A stretch of 64,000 bases of DNA from Acidobacteriaceae bacterium TAA 166 (GTDB taxonomy: Bacteria > Acidobacteriota > Terriglobia > Terriglobales > Acidobacteriaceae). Each line of letters starts with the position of its first letter. The stretch's first letter is position 1. Of this stretch, positions 17,194 through 26,002 are shown one piece after another. The stretch spans positions 4,208,001-4,272,000 of the forward strand of contig ATWD01000001.1 in the NCBI GenBank assembly GCA_000421065.1, in the 5' to 3' direction. The translations under genes were made by a program, and so were the position numbers. The notes beneath the pieces are model-generated. The model did not search any database. It had not been told where the DNA came from and saw only the letters and a list, made by a program, of their open reading frames with translations.

Positions 17194-18177
17194 ATGAGAA
17201 TGCGTCGTACGGTTTTTGTCCTTGGCCTGCTTGCTGTGCGGGACGGTCTGGGGCTCCGTGCCTCGGGGCAGGAGGGGCTTGGATTCGCCGGCTGGATGGA
17301 ACGACGATCTCGGTGGCGAAGGCGGAGGCGATCGCCGGGGAAGAGTTGAAGCGGGATGGGGTGACGGGAGCGCAGATCGCCATTCTGAACGGCGAGCGTA
17401 CCGTGTGGAGCTATGGGTGCGGTCTGCGGGATGTCGAGCATCGGCTGCCGATGACCACCGATACGAATCTTTGGGCGGCGTAGATTATGAAGAGCGTCTG
17501 CGACGTGGGTGATGCTCCAGGTGGAGGAGCATCGCCTGGATCTCTATCAGCCGATTGCGGAGATGCTGGCTCGTCCTCTCGATGAGTACGAGCCTTACAG
17601 GGAGACGGCGGTGGATCTGGTGCTCGACCGGCGGTGGAGGCGGGTGACGCCGCGGATGATGCTGGCGCATAGCTCGGGGCTGGCGAACTTTGCGGCGTTG
17701 GAGCCGGATAGGAGGCTGCATCTGCACTTCGCTCCGGGATCGCGCTTTGCATACTCGGGTGACGGATTGAATCTCCTGCAGTTTGCGATGGAGCAGAGGT
17801 CGAAGGAGTCGCTGGATGCGACGATGCAGCGGGATCTCTTCGGGCCTTTGAAGATGAACCAGACGGGGATGGTGTGGAGCGCGGAGTTCGACCGGGATCG
17901 GGCGTTGCGCTATGGCACGGATGGGAGCTTGATTGGGGCGACGCATCGGGATAGGGCTCGCGCGGCTGGGTCGATGACGACGAGCGTGCGGGACCTGACG
18001 GTTTTTCTGGAGGCGTTGTTCGGCGGTCGTGTGCTGAGGGCTGCTGCGATGCGGCAGATGTTTTCGCCGCAGATTGTGATTCATTCGGCACATGAGTTTC
18101 CTTCACTCGATCCCGCGACTGGAAACGATGGAGAGAAGGTGGGAGAGTTATACGCGCGAGGCGGTTCTCAGCAATGA
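17194..18177 (+). pseudogene. Broken serine beta-lactamase-family gene
   Basis: Three frames together encode a class C/esterase-like serine hydrolase. A signal-peptide start (MRMRRTVFVLGLLA) at 17194 is out of frame with the next part (TTISVAKAEAIAGEELK ... TTDTNLWAA). That part stops at a TAG (17480-17482) exactly where the SxxK nucleophile motif should be, and the third frame (about 17495-18177: VMLQVEEHRLDLYQPIAEML, MMLAHSSGLANF, YSGDGLNLLQ) resumes two bases out. The expected AASITKSVFATW has become AA-stop-IMKSV. The YSGDG (Tyr motif equivalent) remains. The C-terminal domain is also missing. Inactive. Confidence 0.85.
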
Positions 18178-18212
18178 GGAGCATGCGGGGCCGCGCTAAC
18201 CTATTCGAGAGA

Positions 18213-18384
18213 AGGCCTGCCGGCCGGGCCCATTGCGCGTGGGGCGGTCACTTCGTGACGTGTGTATCCCCTTCGGGTCGAGGCTCCCGCTGGTCGCTTG
18301 CGAAATCTTCGCGCCGATCAGCGGGAGGCCTACGGCGAAGCCAGTATACGCCCCACGCGCAGGGCGCCCGGGCGGCAGCGCCTT
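18213..18384. repeat. Palindromic intergenic element, copy 6
   Basis: Follows the beta-lactamase pseudogene by 36 bases. Left end AAGGCCTGCCGGCCGGG, subterminal GGTCACTTCGTGACG, core CTCCCGCTGGTCGCTTGCG / CGATCAGCGGGAG, right end CGGGCGGCAGCGCCTT; the right subterminal box is lost. Confidence 0.82.
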
Positions 18385-18413
18385 GTCTTTCAAAAAATGT
18401 GTCAATTACGGCT

Positions 18414-19232
18414 TCAGGAGTTGTGGCCTCGACCGGCGTAGCGGTAGATGGCGCAGAGCTCGTCGCCGGTGGAGCCGTATTCCTGCTGCTGGGCAATGGC
18501 TTCGAGGTCGGCGGCATGGTCTTCGGGGCTCATGGGGACGGCACCCTGCCAGAGCAGGCGGAAGGCGGGGTGGCGGCTGAGCAGGGCTCCGTGCTCGGCG
18601 TTGACGTAGAGGATGTCGAGGGTGCCGGGGCGATAGGTGAAGGCCTGCTCGATGCGGCGCAGGAGGGCTTTGACGACGGGGTCTTCGAAGGGGTGGAAGA
18701 GGAAGACCAGGGTGGGGGTGGAGGGGAGCTCGACGTTGAGAGCGTCGTCGAGGACGATGTGGATGGGCGCGAGGACGGGGGCAGTGGGGTCCTGGGCATG
18801 AGACTGCTGCCAGAGGTCGACGTTGGCGCGGGCGATCGCGGCCATGGCGGGGTTGAGCTCGACGCCGAGGACCTGGCGGAAGGCAAGCTCGCTGGCGAGG
18901 AGGAGGGCGCGGCCCTTTCCGGCGCCGAGATCGAGGAAGGTGTAGTCGGTGATGGGGTGAGGGGGCGAGGTCGTGCTCCATTGCTCGACGAGCGCGCGGA
19001 GGATGGAGGGGGCGACGCCGTAGTAGGCGGTGACGTGCTCGTCGTTGGGGTGGCCGGTGACGAGATCGCGGGCGGGGACGAGGCCGCTGGTGTCGGTGCC
19101 GTGGACCTGGTCGAAGGGGTGAATGGGGGTGGAGGTGGATTTGAGGAGATCGCGGGGACGGATAGGGATGACGGGGGCCTTCGATGGATCTTTGGGGTCG
19201 CTGGACTTCTTTGAGGGGGTCTTGGAGGACAT
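18414..19232 (-). CDS. SAM-dependent methyltransferase, class I
   Basis: 272 residues. A Lys/Ser/Pro-rich N-terminal stretch of about 50 residues precedes a Rossmann-fold methyltransferase with motif I FLDLGAGKGR (about 100), the acidic residue after beta2 in GVELNPAM, and LVFLFHPFED as motif IV. Related proteins in other bacteria methylate small molecules or proteins; the substrate is not predictable. It starts 3 bases after the stop of the DUF59 gene, so the two are an operon and may be translationally coupled. Confidence 0.85.
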   Translation of the reverse strand: MSSKTPSKKSSDPKDPSKAPVIPIRPRDLLKSTSTPIHPFDQVHGTDTSGLVPARDLVTGHPNDEHVTAYYGVAPSILRALVEQWSTTSPPHPITDYTFLDLGAGKGRALLLASELAFRQVLGVELNPAMAAIARANVDLWQQSHAQDPTAPVLAPIHIVLDDALNVELPSTPTLVFLFHPFEDPVVKALLRRIEQAFTYRPGTLDILYVNAEHGALLSRHPAFRLLWQGAVPMSPEDHAADLEAIAQQQEYGSTGDELCAIYRYAGRGHNS

Positions 19233-19235
19233 GGG

Positions 19236-19607
19236 CTAACGGATCTGGACCAGGTTGGGGTTGCCGTCGAGGCCGAGGATACGCCGGCCCTCGGGGGTGA
19301 TCTGCTGGGGCGTCCAGGGGGGCTGGTTGACGAGGGCGAGTGTGATCTCGCCGGCCTGCTCCAGCCCGGCGAGGCGATTGCGGATCTGCGCGGTGAGCTG
19401 GGCTGTGGTTTCGTCGGTGGGGTGGGTAAGGGTGAGCTCGATGTGGATGCGGTACTTTTGCGGGACGCCGGGGATGCCGGAGCCGGGGGCGTCGAGGTCG
19501 GGCTCGACGTGGAGGCTGCGGATGAGGCCGAGATCGACGATGTTGCAGGGCAGGGTGGGGTCGGTGCAGTCGCGCAGGGCGGTGAGGATGTCGGGGTCGG
19601 TGAGCAT
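19236..19607 (-). CDS. DUF59/MIP18-family iron-sulfur assembly protein
   Basis: 123 residues. The DUF59 core is clear: LRDCTDPTLPCNIVDLGLI (the DPE-like turn and NIVDLGLI are family hallmarks), the beta strands IHIELTLTHPT and a C-terminal TLALVNQPPWTPQQ, the usual PPWtp motif. Homologues (SufT, PaaD, human CIAO2) help mature iron-sulfur proteins. ATG 19607 gives the normal family start; the frame is open to 19829 with other ATGs but no ribosome site. Confidence 0.85.
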   Translation of the reverse strand: MLTDPDILTALRDCTDPTLPCNIVDLGLIRSLHVEPDLDAPGSGIPGVPQKYRIHIELTLTHPTDETTAQLTAQIRNRLAGLEQAGEITLALVNQPPWTPQQITPEGRRILGLDGNPNLVQIR

Positions 19608-19954
19608 CGCTGATCTGATGATAGCCGGTGTGATGGCTGCTGCGATGGCTGGCATGGCGCGAGGTCTGGACACGGGAGGGCGCATGTAGAGATGCAGATG
19701 AATTAGAAGATCGCGTCTGGGACAGACAGCGGACGAAAGGAAAAAGTATGGAGCGGAGGAGAATCCGTAGGGCTGGTTCCGCATCGAACTTAAAAAGTTT
19801 GGGGCGTGAATTTGTAAAGATCTGTTCAAACTCTGCTGAGCCAGCAGGGCTCAGGGTTATTCTGCAGATTTTCCACGTTTTTTTACTCGAAAAAGCCGAA
19901 TCGATGAATCGTTCGTGTCCGCAAAACCGTCTTTAGTAGGGACGTCTTTGACAT

Positions 19955-20953
19955 ATGCGCATTTTTCGATCTACTCTGCTTTCCTTGTGTCTTTTTTCGT
20001 CGATTCAGGCGCTGAGCCAGCAGGTCTCCGCTCCTGAACCGCAGACAGGAAGCATTATTGGCACGGTTACCGATACGAGCGAGGATGCAATTCCTGGCGC
20101 GACGGTAACGCTTCAGGGCCCGGAGGCTCCGGACTCGGTTACGGCACAGACGAATCAGGATGGTTTTTTCACGCTGCAGAATGTTCGTCCAGCGGTTCCT
20201 TACCATGTCAAGGTGAGCTCGAAGGGCTTCGGGGACTGGGTGTCGCCGGAGATCAGTCTGCAGCCGGGGCAGGACTTCGACCTGGCGGAGGTCAAACTGA
20301 CGATTGCGGTAGTGGAGACGACCGTCAGCGCGGTCTCACAGGAAGAGATGGCCACGGAGCAGGTGAAGGTCGAGGAGAAGCAGAGAGTCTTTGGGGTGAT
20401 TCCGAACTTTTATGTCGCCTATGACCCGAATACGGTTCCGTTGACGACCAAATTGAAGTACAAGCTGGCGATCCGGACTGCGACCGATGTGGTCAGCTTC
20501 GGGGCGGCCGCTTTTCTGGCGGGCGTCAACCAGGCCGCCGATAATACCGCCTATGTCCAAGGAGCGAAAGGGTACGGCCAGCGTTTTGGCGCGGCCTATG
20601 CAGACGGCGCTACGGACATCCTGTTTGGCGGAGCGATTCTGCCTTCGATTCTGCATCAGGATCCGCGCTACTACTATCAGGGGACCGGAACGAATAAGTC
20701 GCGAGCGATTCACGCTCTCTCAAGTCCATTCTGGTGCAAGGGCGACAACGGAAAGTGGCAGTTCAACTACTCGAGCATCGGGGGAGACCTGATCGCGGGG
20801 GCGCTTTCGAATATTTACTATCCTCCGTCGGACCGTGGACCGGGGCTAGTCTTTACGAATGCGGCGCTGACGACGGTCGGCCGCATGGCCAATGGCCTGG
20901 CGCAGGAGTTCATCCTGAAGAAGCTGACGAGCCACCCCAAGGATCGGAACTAG
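19955..20953 (+). CDS. Secreted protein with carboxypeptidase-regulatory-like domain
   Basis: 332 residues. A signal peptide (STLLSLCLFSSIQALS) is followed by a beta-sandwich carboxypeptidase-regulatory-like domain (about 30-115: GTVTDTSEDAIPGATVTL, then DGFFTLQNVRP), typical of acidobacterial outer-surface proteins. The C-terminal ~200 residues contain Gly/Ala-rich segments (VSFGAAAFLAGVNQA, GDLIAGALSNIYYPPSDRG) that may sit in or at the outer membrane. There is no TonB plug or barrel end. Function unknown. It is convergent with the sigma/anti-sigma operon. Confidence 0.8.
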   Translation: MRIFRSTLLSLCLFSSIQALSQQVSAPEPQTGSIIGTVTDTSEDAIPGATVTLQGPEAPDSVTAQTNQDGFFTLQNVRPAVPYHVKVSSKGFGDWVSPEISLQPGQDFDLAEVKLTIAVVETTVSAVSQEEMATEQVKVEEKQRVFGVIPNFYVAYDPNTVPLTTKLKYKLAIRTATDVVSFGAAAFLAGVNQAADNTAYVQGAKGYGQRFGAAYADGATDILFGGAILPSILHQDPRYYYQGTGTNKSRAIHALSSPFWCKGDNGKWQFNYSSIGGDLIAGALSNIYYPPSDRGPGLVFTNAALTTVGRMANGLAQEFILKKLTSHPKDRN

Positions 20954-20969
20954 GCGTATCGACCTTAAG

Positions 20970-21003
20970 ACGTGCGCTGCCGCGCGGTAGATCATCGTCT
21001 TTC
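20970..21003. repeat. Collapsed remnant of the palindromic element
   Basis: AAGACGTGCGCTGCCGCGCGG followed by ATCATCGTCTTTCC joins the two extreme ends of the dispersed palindromic element without its core. It starts within 20 bases of a stop codon. Confidence 0.55.
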
Positions 21004-21018
21004 CTCCCACTAATAGAA

Positions 21019-21044
21019 AGAGCCCTGCCTAAAGGCAGGGCTCT
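21019..21044 (-). terminator. Hairpin terminator between convergent genes
   Basis: Perfect 11-bp stem AGAGCCCTGCC / GGCAGGGCTCT with a 4-base loop. On the minus strand it is followed by TTTCTATTAG, so it best serves the sigma/anti-sigma operon. Confidence 0.8.
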
Positions 21045-21067
21045 GGCAGCTTGTAGAGGCCGGTGGC

Positions 21068-21310
21068 TCAGGCCCGCTTCTTTTCCAGGCACTTGGTCAT
21101 GATGGCCGAGTGCAGACGCTCGCGCAACTCGTCGGAGATCTCGTAGACCTCGTTGTCGCGATAGACCTCGATGGTCTGGCGGGTGGTGTTGAGTACGACC
21201 TGACAGTGCGAGCAGCCAGCGAGATGAGTGCGGACCTCGGAGAGGAGATCGGGGCTGATCTGGCCGTCGAAGTAATCGGTAAGCTGGCTGAGAAAATCGG
21301 TGCAGTTCAT
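21068..21310 (-). CDS. Zinc-finger anti-sigma factor
   Basis: 80 residues; the N-terminal half is a ZAS/zf-HC2 domain with the HLAGCSHC (HxxxCxxC) motif and an upstream Cys at position 3. It lacks a transmembrane segment, so it is a soluble anti-sigma factor that probably senses redox or another cytoplasmic signal and holds the co-encoded sigma factor. Its start overlaps the sigma stop by 4 bases, giving coupled, near-equal synthesis. Confidence 0.85.
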   Translation of the reverse strand: MNCTDFLSQLTDYFDGQISPDLLSEVRTHLAGCSHCQVVLNTTRQTIEVYRDNEVYEISDELRERLHSAIMTKCLEKKRA

Positions 21311-21933
21311 GCTGGCTGTCCCTCCTTCCGCTGCCGGAAGTACCTGCTCAATCGTTCGCGCAATTGTAGTCTTGCGCGTAACAAACGTGACTTAACCGCG
21401 GGGATACTCAAGCCGAGTGCCTCCGCGGTCTCTTCCGTTGAGAGGTTTTCGATATCCCGAAGCGTGAAGACGGTGCGGAATCCAGGAGGAAGTCCCTGGA
21501 TGGTGCGCTGGAGAATGTCGTTGAGCTCGTTCTGATCGAAGATCTGCTCAGGGTTCGGCCGCCATTCGGCGAAGTCGCGTGGGATGGAACCCTCGTCGGT
21601 CTGAACGTCTTCGTCCATGGAGACGGTCTTGCTGGTCTTGCGCTTGCGCAGCCGCATGAGGCTCTCGTTGACGGCGATGCGGACAAGCCAAGTCGAGAAC
21701 TTAGAGTTTCCCTGGAACTGCTCCAGCTTCTCGTAAGCCTTGAGGAAGGTGTCCTGCGTGATGTCTTCGGCGTCTTCACGGTTTTGCGTAATATGCTGCG
21801 CTACGCGGAAGATCTGGCGTTCGTATTGCCGAACGAGCTGCTCGTAGGCGGCTGCGTCCCCCTCCCGCGCGCGTGCTACCAATGCAACGTCGGGGTGGAT
21901 CTCTTCCGTTCCTGGTGATTGGATGGCTGGCAT
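21307..21933 (-). CDS. ECF RNA polymerase sigma factor, RpoE-like
   Basis: 208 residues. Sigma region 2 (about 25-95: YEQLVRQYERQIFRVAQHI, then EDAEDITQDTFLKAY, the core-binding DxxQ/DxFL pattern) and region 4 (about 140-195: GLPPGFRTVFTLRDIENLS, HTH TEETAEALGLSIPAVKSRLLRAR). A linker of about 40 acidic residues separates them. The start is ATG 21933, with TTG two codons upstream possible; no clear ribosome site. Followed in overlap by the zinc anti-sigma factor, so the operon probably answers a stress signal. Confidence 0.93.
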   Translation of the reverse strand: MPAIQSPGTEEIHPDVALVARAREGDAAAYEQLVRQYERQIFRVAQHITQNREDAEDITQDTFLKAYEKLEQFQGNSKFSTWLVRIAVNESLMRLRKRKTSKTVSMDEDVQTDEGSIPRDFAEWRPNPEQIFDQNELNDILQRTIQGLPPGFRTVFTLRDIENLSTEETAEALGLSIPAVKSRLLRARLQLRERLSRYFRQRKEGQPA

Positions 21934-22161
21934 GAGCAAAAGGGTGCGCTAAATAAGGGCTGAACCTGTTGGGCTCGGTTTTGTGCTATCTGCGCTTCAA
22001 CCATAGTAAATGTCGCGGGCCTTGGGGGCAAAGGGAAGAGGGGGTGGGAAGGAGAGGAGGTTGGCCTGTATCTGTTGAGATTCCATCCCCAAGGGTGTCA
22101 TGGGCAGGTGAGGGGTTGCAGCTTAGAGTAAAGGAGTGGGCTTCCGCGAAGAGAGGCAATC

Positions 22162-24525
22162 TTGAGGGTTTGTACAGGTTTTAGATCTGCGGTTCTGCTT
22201 GGTTCTCTTTTGGCAGCTATGGCAGTTGGAGCGACGCCGCAGACCGGCTCGGGGACTTCTGGAAAAAGGTCTACCAAGAGCTCGTCGAAGACGCCTTCGT
22301 CAAAGAAGAAGACGGAGAGCGCCTCTGCGGCAAAGTCGACAGGGGCCAGGAAGAGCGGCAGAGCCGCTGGAAAGATGACGAGCAAGGCTACGGCGAAGAA
22401 GCGCGCGTCGAAGAAGCCGACAGCGCAGACGATTCATCTGACCAGCGCGTTTCATGCTTCGGAGCAGCTGCGACCGATGGCGCAGCAGTTGAATGCCACG
22501 CGCGCGGCGGCAGCCTATGCCGGGGTGCAGGCGTATGCGCGGTCACACCCGGGGGAGGGGGCCGCGACGGCGTACCTGGCGCTGGGACACGCCTATATGC
22601 TGGATCGCCGGTACAACGAGGCTTACTCGGCGTTTCAGCAGGCGAAGGCGAGTGGAAAGGCTCTGGACGATTACGCGGATTATCTAGGCGCACAGGCGGC
22701 TTTGCAGGCGAACCGCGGAACGGATGCTTATGCTCTGCTCGATCACTTTGCGGACCGGCATCCGGACAGCATCTTCGCGGCCAATGCTCCGGTTCTGCTG
22801 GCGAACGCCTATCTGCAACAGAACAATCCCCAGGGCGCTCTGGCGGCGCTTCAACCGCTGGAAGAGACGCCGGTGGGAGGACATAGCGACTTCCGTTATG
22901 TGCTGGGGCGAGCGTATCAGCTTGCCGGGGATGCGGGCCATGCGGCTCCGATCTATCGCAGCGTCTATGCGAAGTTTCCTCTTAGCTATGAGGCTGGGCA
23001 GGCGAAGCTGCAGCTGGATGCGATGGGAGTTCCGTTGAATGCGACGGAGCGAAAGATCCATGCGGACCAGATGTTCAATGCCAAGCGATATAACGATGCG
23101 GGGCAGGAGTATCACGAGATTGCGCGGAACGACTCCAGCCTGTCGCAGGCGGACCGGGATGCTCTGGCGATTTATGCCGCGGTGTGCGACTACAAATTGA
23201 AGCGCATCAGCCGGCGCGATGTGGAGAGGTTGCCGGAGACTGGCGATGACACGGCCGCGGCGAAGCTGTATCTGCTGGCGGAGATCTCGCGCACGGAGAA
23301 CAAGCCGGAGGAGCATGCCGCGGCTCTGGACCAGATGGTGAAGCGCTTCCCAACCAGCCGGTGGCTGGAGGAGGCGCTTTATTCCGGCGGCAACATGTAC
23401 CTGCTCAAGCACGATGCGGGGCAGGCGATTCGACACTACAGCCTTCTGGTGCAGATGTTCCCGAAGAGCTCGTACGCTCCGTCGGCGCACTGGCGCGCAG
23501 CCTGGATGAACTACCGGATTCGCAACTACGGCGAGGCGGCCAAGCTGATGGACGATCAGATTCAGCGCTACGGAGAGGGCCTCGAGATTCCGACGTCCCT
23601 CTACTGGCGCGGCCGCATCTTCGAGGACGTCGAGCATAATCCGGGGCAGGCGGCGAACTACTATCGGGTGCTCGAGAAGAACTACATCAACTACTACTAT
23701 GCGGATCTGGCGCGGAAGAGGATGGCGGTGCTGGGAGCGCAGGCTCCTACGGTTCCGCCGTCGCCGGTACTGGCATCGGTGGAGGATCGCGAGATTCCTG
23801 AGCTGACAGACGATCTTCCGGAGAATGAGCCGCACCTGATCAAGGCGCGTCTGCTGGCGAACTCGGCGCTGAACGAGTACATCGGGCCGGAGATTCAGGC
23901 GGCTCCGGATTCGGCGGAGTGGGGCGCGCTGGCCGAGGCGAGGATCTATAACTCCTATGGTGAGACGACGCGGGCGCTGCAGTCGCTGAAGCGCAGCAAG
24001 ATCTCGTTTTTTGCGCTGCCGATGAACCAGGTTCCCACGCTGTATTGGCAGCTATTGTTTCCGCGGCCTTACTGGAACGAGCTGGCGGCGAATGCGGAGA
24101 AGAACGGGCTTGATCCTTACCTGGTGGCTTCGCTGATCCGGCAGGAATCGGAGTTCAATGCGGGAGCGGTGAGCCGGGCGAATGCGTATGGGCTGATGCA
24201 GCTGCTGCCGTCGGTGGGCAAGTCGATTGCCCGGAAGGAGAAGATGCGTGGATTTTCGACGGCTCAACTTTTGAACCCGACGATCAATCTCGAGCTGGGC
24301 ACGGTGAACCTGAGCGAGGTGCTGGCGCGGTATGGCGGACAGCAGGAGTATGCTCTGGCCGCTTACAACGCTGGAGATGTTCCGGTGAGGCAGTGGATGT
24401 CTTCGGGGGATTACAAGGACATCGCCGAGTTTGTGGAGTCAATTCCTTATACGGAGACGCGGGAGTATGTGCAGGCGATTCTGCGGAACCGGCAGATCTA
24501 CCAGCAGCTCTACGGAAAACGTTGA
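22162..24525 (+). CDS. slt: Soluble lytic murein transglycosylase (Slt-type)
   Basis: 787 residues, periplasmic. It cleaves peptidoglycan glycan strands to 1,6-anhydro ends. TTG 22162 has AGAGAGG 5 bases upstream. A signal peptide (VLLGSLLAAMAVGA) is followed by a low-complexity Lys/Ser/Ala stretch to residue ~85. A long helical TPR-like superhelix (about 95-600: AYLALGHAYMLDRRYNEAY and many similar) precedes the SLT catalytic domain (about 640-787), with catalytic Glu in RQESEFNAGA, then AYGLMQLLP and ALAAYNAG. Basic linker and TPR ring fit the Slt70 architecture. Confidence 0.93.
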   Translation: MRVCTGFRSAVLLGSLLAAMAVGATPQTGSGTSGKRSTKSSSKTPSSKKKTESASAAKSTGARKSGRAAGKMTSKATAKKRASKKPTAQTIHLTSAFHASEQLRPMAQQLNATRAAAAYAGVQAYARSHPGEGAATAYLALGHAYMLDRRYNEAYSAFQQAKASGKALDDYADYLGAQAALQANRGTDAYALLDHFADRHPDSIFAANAPVLLANAYLQQNNPQGALAALQPLEETPVGGHSDFRYVLGRAYQLAGDAGHAAPIYRSVYAKFPLSYEAGQAKLQLDAMGVPLNATERKIHADQMFNAKRYNDAGQEYHEIARNDSSLSQADRDALAIYAAVCDYKLKRISRRDVERLPETGDDTAAAKLYLLAEISRTENKPEEHAAALDQMVKRFPTSRWLEEALYSGGNMYLLKHDAGQAIRHYSLLVQMFPKSSYAPSAHWRAAWMNYRIRNYGEAAKLMDDQIQRYGEGLEIPTSLYWRGRIFEDVEHNPGQAANYYRVLEKNYINYYYADLARKRMAVLGAQAPTVPPSPVLASVEDREIPELTDDLPENEPHLIKARLLANSALNEYIGPEIQAAPDSAEWGALAEARIYNSYGETTRALQSLKRSKISFFALPMNQVPTLYWQLLFPRPYWNELAANAEKNGLDPYLVASLIRQESEFNAGAVSRANAYGLMQLLPSVGKSIARKEKMRGFSTAQLLNPTINLELGTVNLSEVLARYGGQQEYALAAYNAGDVPVRQWMSSGDYKDIAEFVESIPYTETREYVQAILRNRQIYQQLYGKR

Positions 24526-24713
24526 GGAATCAGGGTGGAGACGTTGTCATTGACAGGCCATGGAAATCGGATATTCTTTGCACCATAGATGGTGCAGTCT
24601 CGAGATCGGGAAGGGAGGCCAGGGAAGAACAGAGCGTATAACGTTCTGGCGCTGGGCAGCGCCGCAGGTGATGGCTGAGATCAATCCGCACGCAACCGAG
24701 AAGGAGTGTAGAG

Positions 24714-24977
24714 ATGACCGCAGAGCTGAACTTCCTCGACGAATGGATTCCGGAGCAGATGGAGCCGGGGACGATGTTTTTACTGGAGCAGGCGGGGGGA
24801 CTGGGGAGGGCGGAGAATCCTTATTGGGCGGTTTTGGCGTGTCCTTCGTGCGGTGCGCTGGGGCTGATTACGCGGCAGCAGTGCGTGGGTCTGGAGGCGA
24901 TGATCTGCGGGGCGGAGCAGTGCTCGGCGGAGTACTTTTTGATGAACGGCCATATCTACTATCGAAAGCCGAATTGA
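24714..24977 (+). CDS. Small zinc-ribbon-like protein, 87 aa
   Basis: ATG 24714 is preceded by AAGGAG. An acidic N-terminal half (FLDEWIPEQMEPGTMF) precedes CPSC and, 18 residues on, CGAEQC, a CxxC...CxxxxC arrangement that could bind zinc. No signal peptide. Function unknown. It is the last intact core gene before tRNA-Leu and the island. Confidence 0.7.
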   Translation: MTAELNFLDEWIPEQMEPGTMFLLEQAGGLGRAENPYWAVLACPSCGALGLITRQQCVGLEAMICGAEQCSAEYFLMNGHIYYRKPN

Positions 24978-25086
24978 ATCGATTGGAATTCAGCGCTTGT
25001 CCAGCCATCTGCTGTTGAGCGTGGGGGGTTCTTCCGGGTGAGCGATGCGATAGCATGAGGGAGGTGGGCGGCCCTAGGCCAGCCTG

Positions 25087-25175
25087 GCCCGGATGGTGAA
25101 ATCGGCAGACACAGCGGACTTAAAATCCGCAGACCTTAACCGGTCGTGGGGGTTCAAGTCCCCCTCCGGGCACCA
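25087..25175 (+). tRNA. tRNA-Leu (anticodon TAA), island attachment site
   Basis: 89 nt, class II, with CCA. Acceptor GCCCGGA/TCCGGGC, anticodon stem GCGGA/TCCGC around CTTAAAA. Its 3' half is a likely integration target: an integrase remnant starts about 120 bases away and base composition and gene density change here. I find no second copy of the tRNA 3' end in the window. Confidence 0.97.
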
Positions 25176-25298
25176 ATAAAATCAATAAGTTACTTAGGCT
25201 TTAGCTGACCTTTACAGCTTCCGAGGAAACCCCGATGGCAGTTTTGAGTGCACCACGGAATAGAACCACATTGCTGGCTGGGACTGCGATGATGCTCT

Positions 25299-25897
25299 CT
25301 ACCTCGGCCTTCTTTGGTCGGGGCAAAGGTGAGCATACTGAGCCATGATCGAGGCCTTGTGCTTCGGCGTCAGGTGAGCGTAGCGGGCAGACATCGTGAT
25401 CGACCGATGGCCTGCCGCTTCCTGAATCTCCTTAATACTTGCCCCTGCCATCGAGAGCCAGGAATAGAACGTGTGCCTGTTACAGTGCCACACGTAGCCT
25501 TCGATCCCGGCGTCGGCCATGGAGGGGAACAAGGAACGGATATCGAAAGTCGCTCCCTCCTGGGGGAACACAGGCTCCTTCGGTTTCCCTTTCTTCCGGC
25601 AGCTCAGGACGGCGAGAGCGTCCTCCTTAAGGAATACGTCTCGTTCGTGTCCGTTCTTCGTTTTGGTGAGGTGAACCAGCTTCCGGTCGAGGTGCACCTG
25701 GGACCAAGTCAGCGTGTACTGTTCGCTGAGCCGCATCCCGGTATGGACCGAAAAGATGAATGCCCCAGCGCGTCCGGGAAGCGGTCGCGGACGTACTCCA
25801 GGACATCATCAATATACTCATTAGAGCCTATTACGTTCAAGCTTCTCTTTGGGCGGGTATTCCCGAGAGCAAAATCAACTTTCATAGTCCGATTCAC
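25299..25897 (-). pseudogene. Frameshifted, truncated tyrosine integrase
   Basis: The catalytic half of a phage-type integrase. The main frame (25299-25736) has the first catalytic Arg in TGMRLSEQYTL, then HCNRHTF (HxxR), AGHRSI (second His) and the Tyr in SARYAHLT. Upstream coding (NEYIDDVLEYVRDRFPDALG, 25709-25897) is one base out of frame: a G appears to be missing in the GGGG run near 25760 that should give DALGAFIFSVHTG. The N-terminal DNA-binding domains are absent. A further frame reads on to about 25208 (KKAEVESIIAVPA), so the C terminus may also be shifted. It points away from tRNA-Leu, the usual layout for an island integrase. Confidence 0.85.
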
Positions 25898-25912
25898 AAG
25901 CTCGGCTCCTAT

Positions 25913-25944
25913 AAAGAGGGATTCGAATAAAGAGGAATTCGAAT
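25913..25944 (+). repeat. Tandem 16-bp repeat containing ATTCGAAT
   Basis: AAAGAGGGATTCGAAT followed directly by AAAGAGGAATTCGAAT. Each unit ends in the 8-base palindrome ATTCGAAT. It lies just upstream of the integrase remnant. Confidence 0.75.
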
Positions 25945-26002
25945 GCTGGGCCGTCCCACGAAACGAGGCACTAGTCAGGCCCCACGAGGGGGATGCCGCT
26001 CT

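Noticed and set aside
18174..19214. 346-residue plus-strand frame over the methyltransferase
   Set aside because: Gly/Asp/Glu-rich shadow of the minus-strand gene, and its start lies in repeat copy 6.
22684..23835. 383-residue minus-strand frame opposite slt
   Set aside because: Antisense shadow; composition is that of reversed GC-rich coding DNA.
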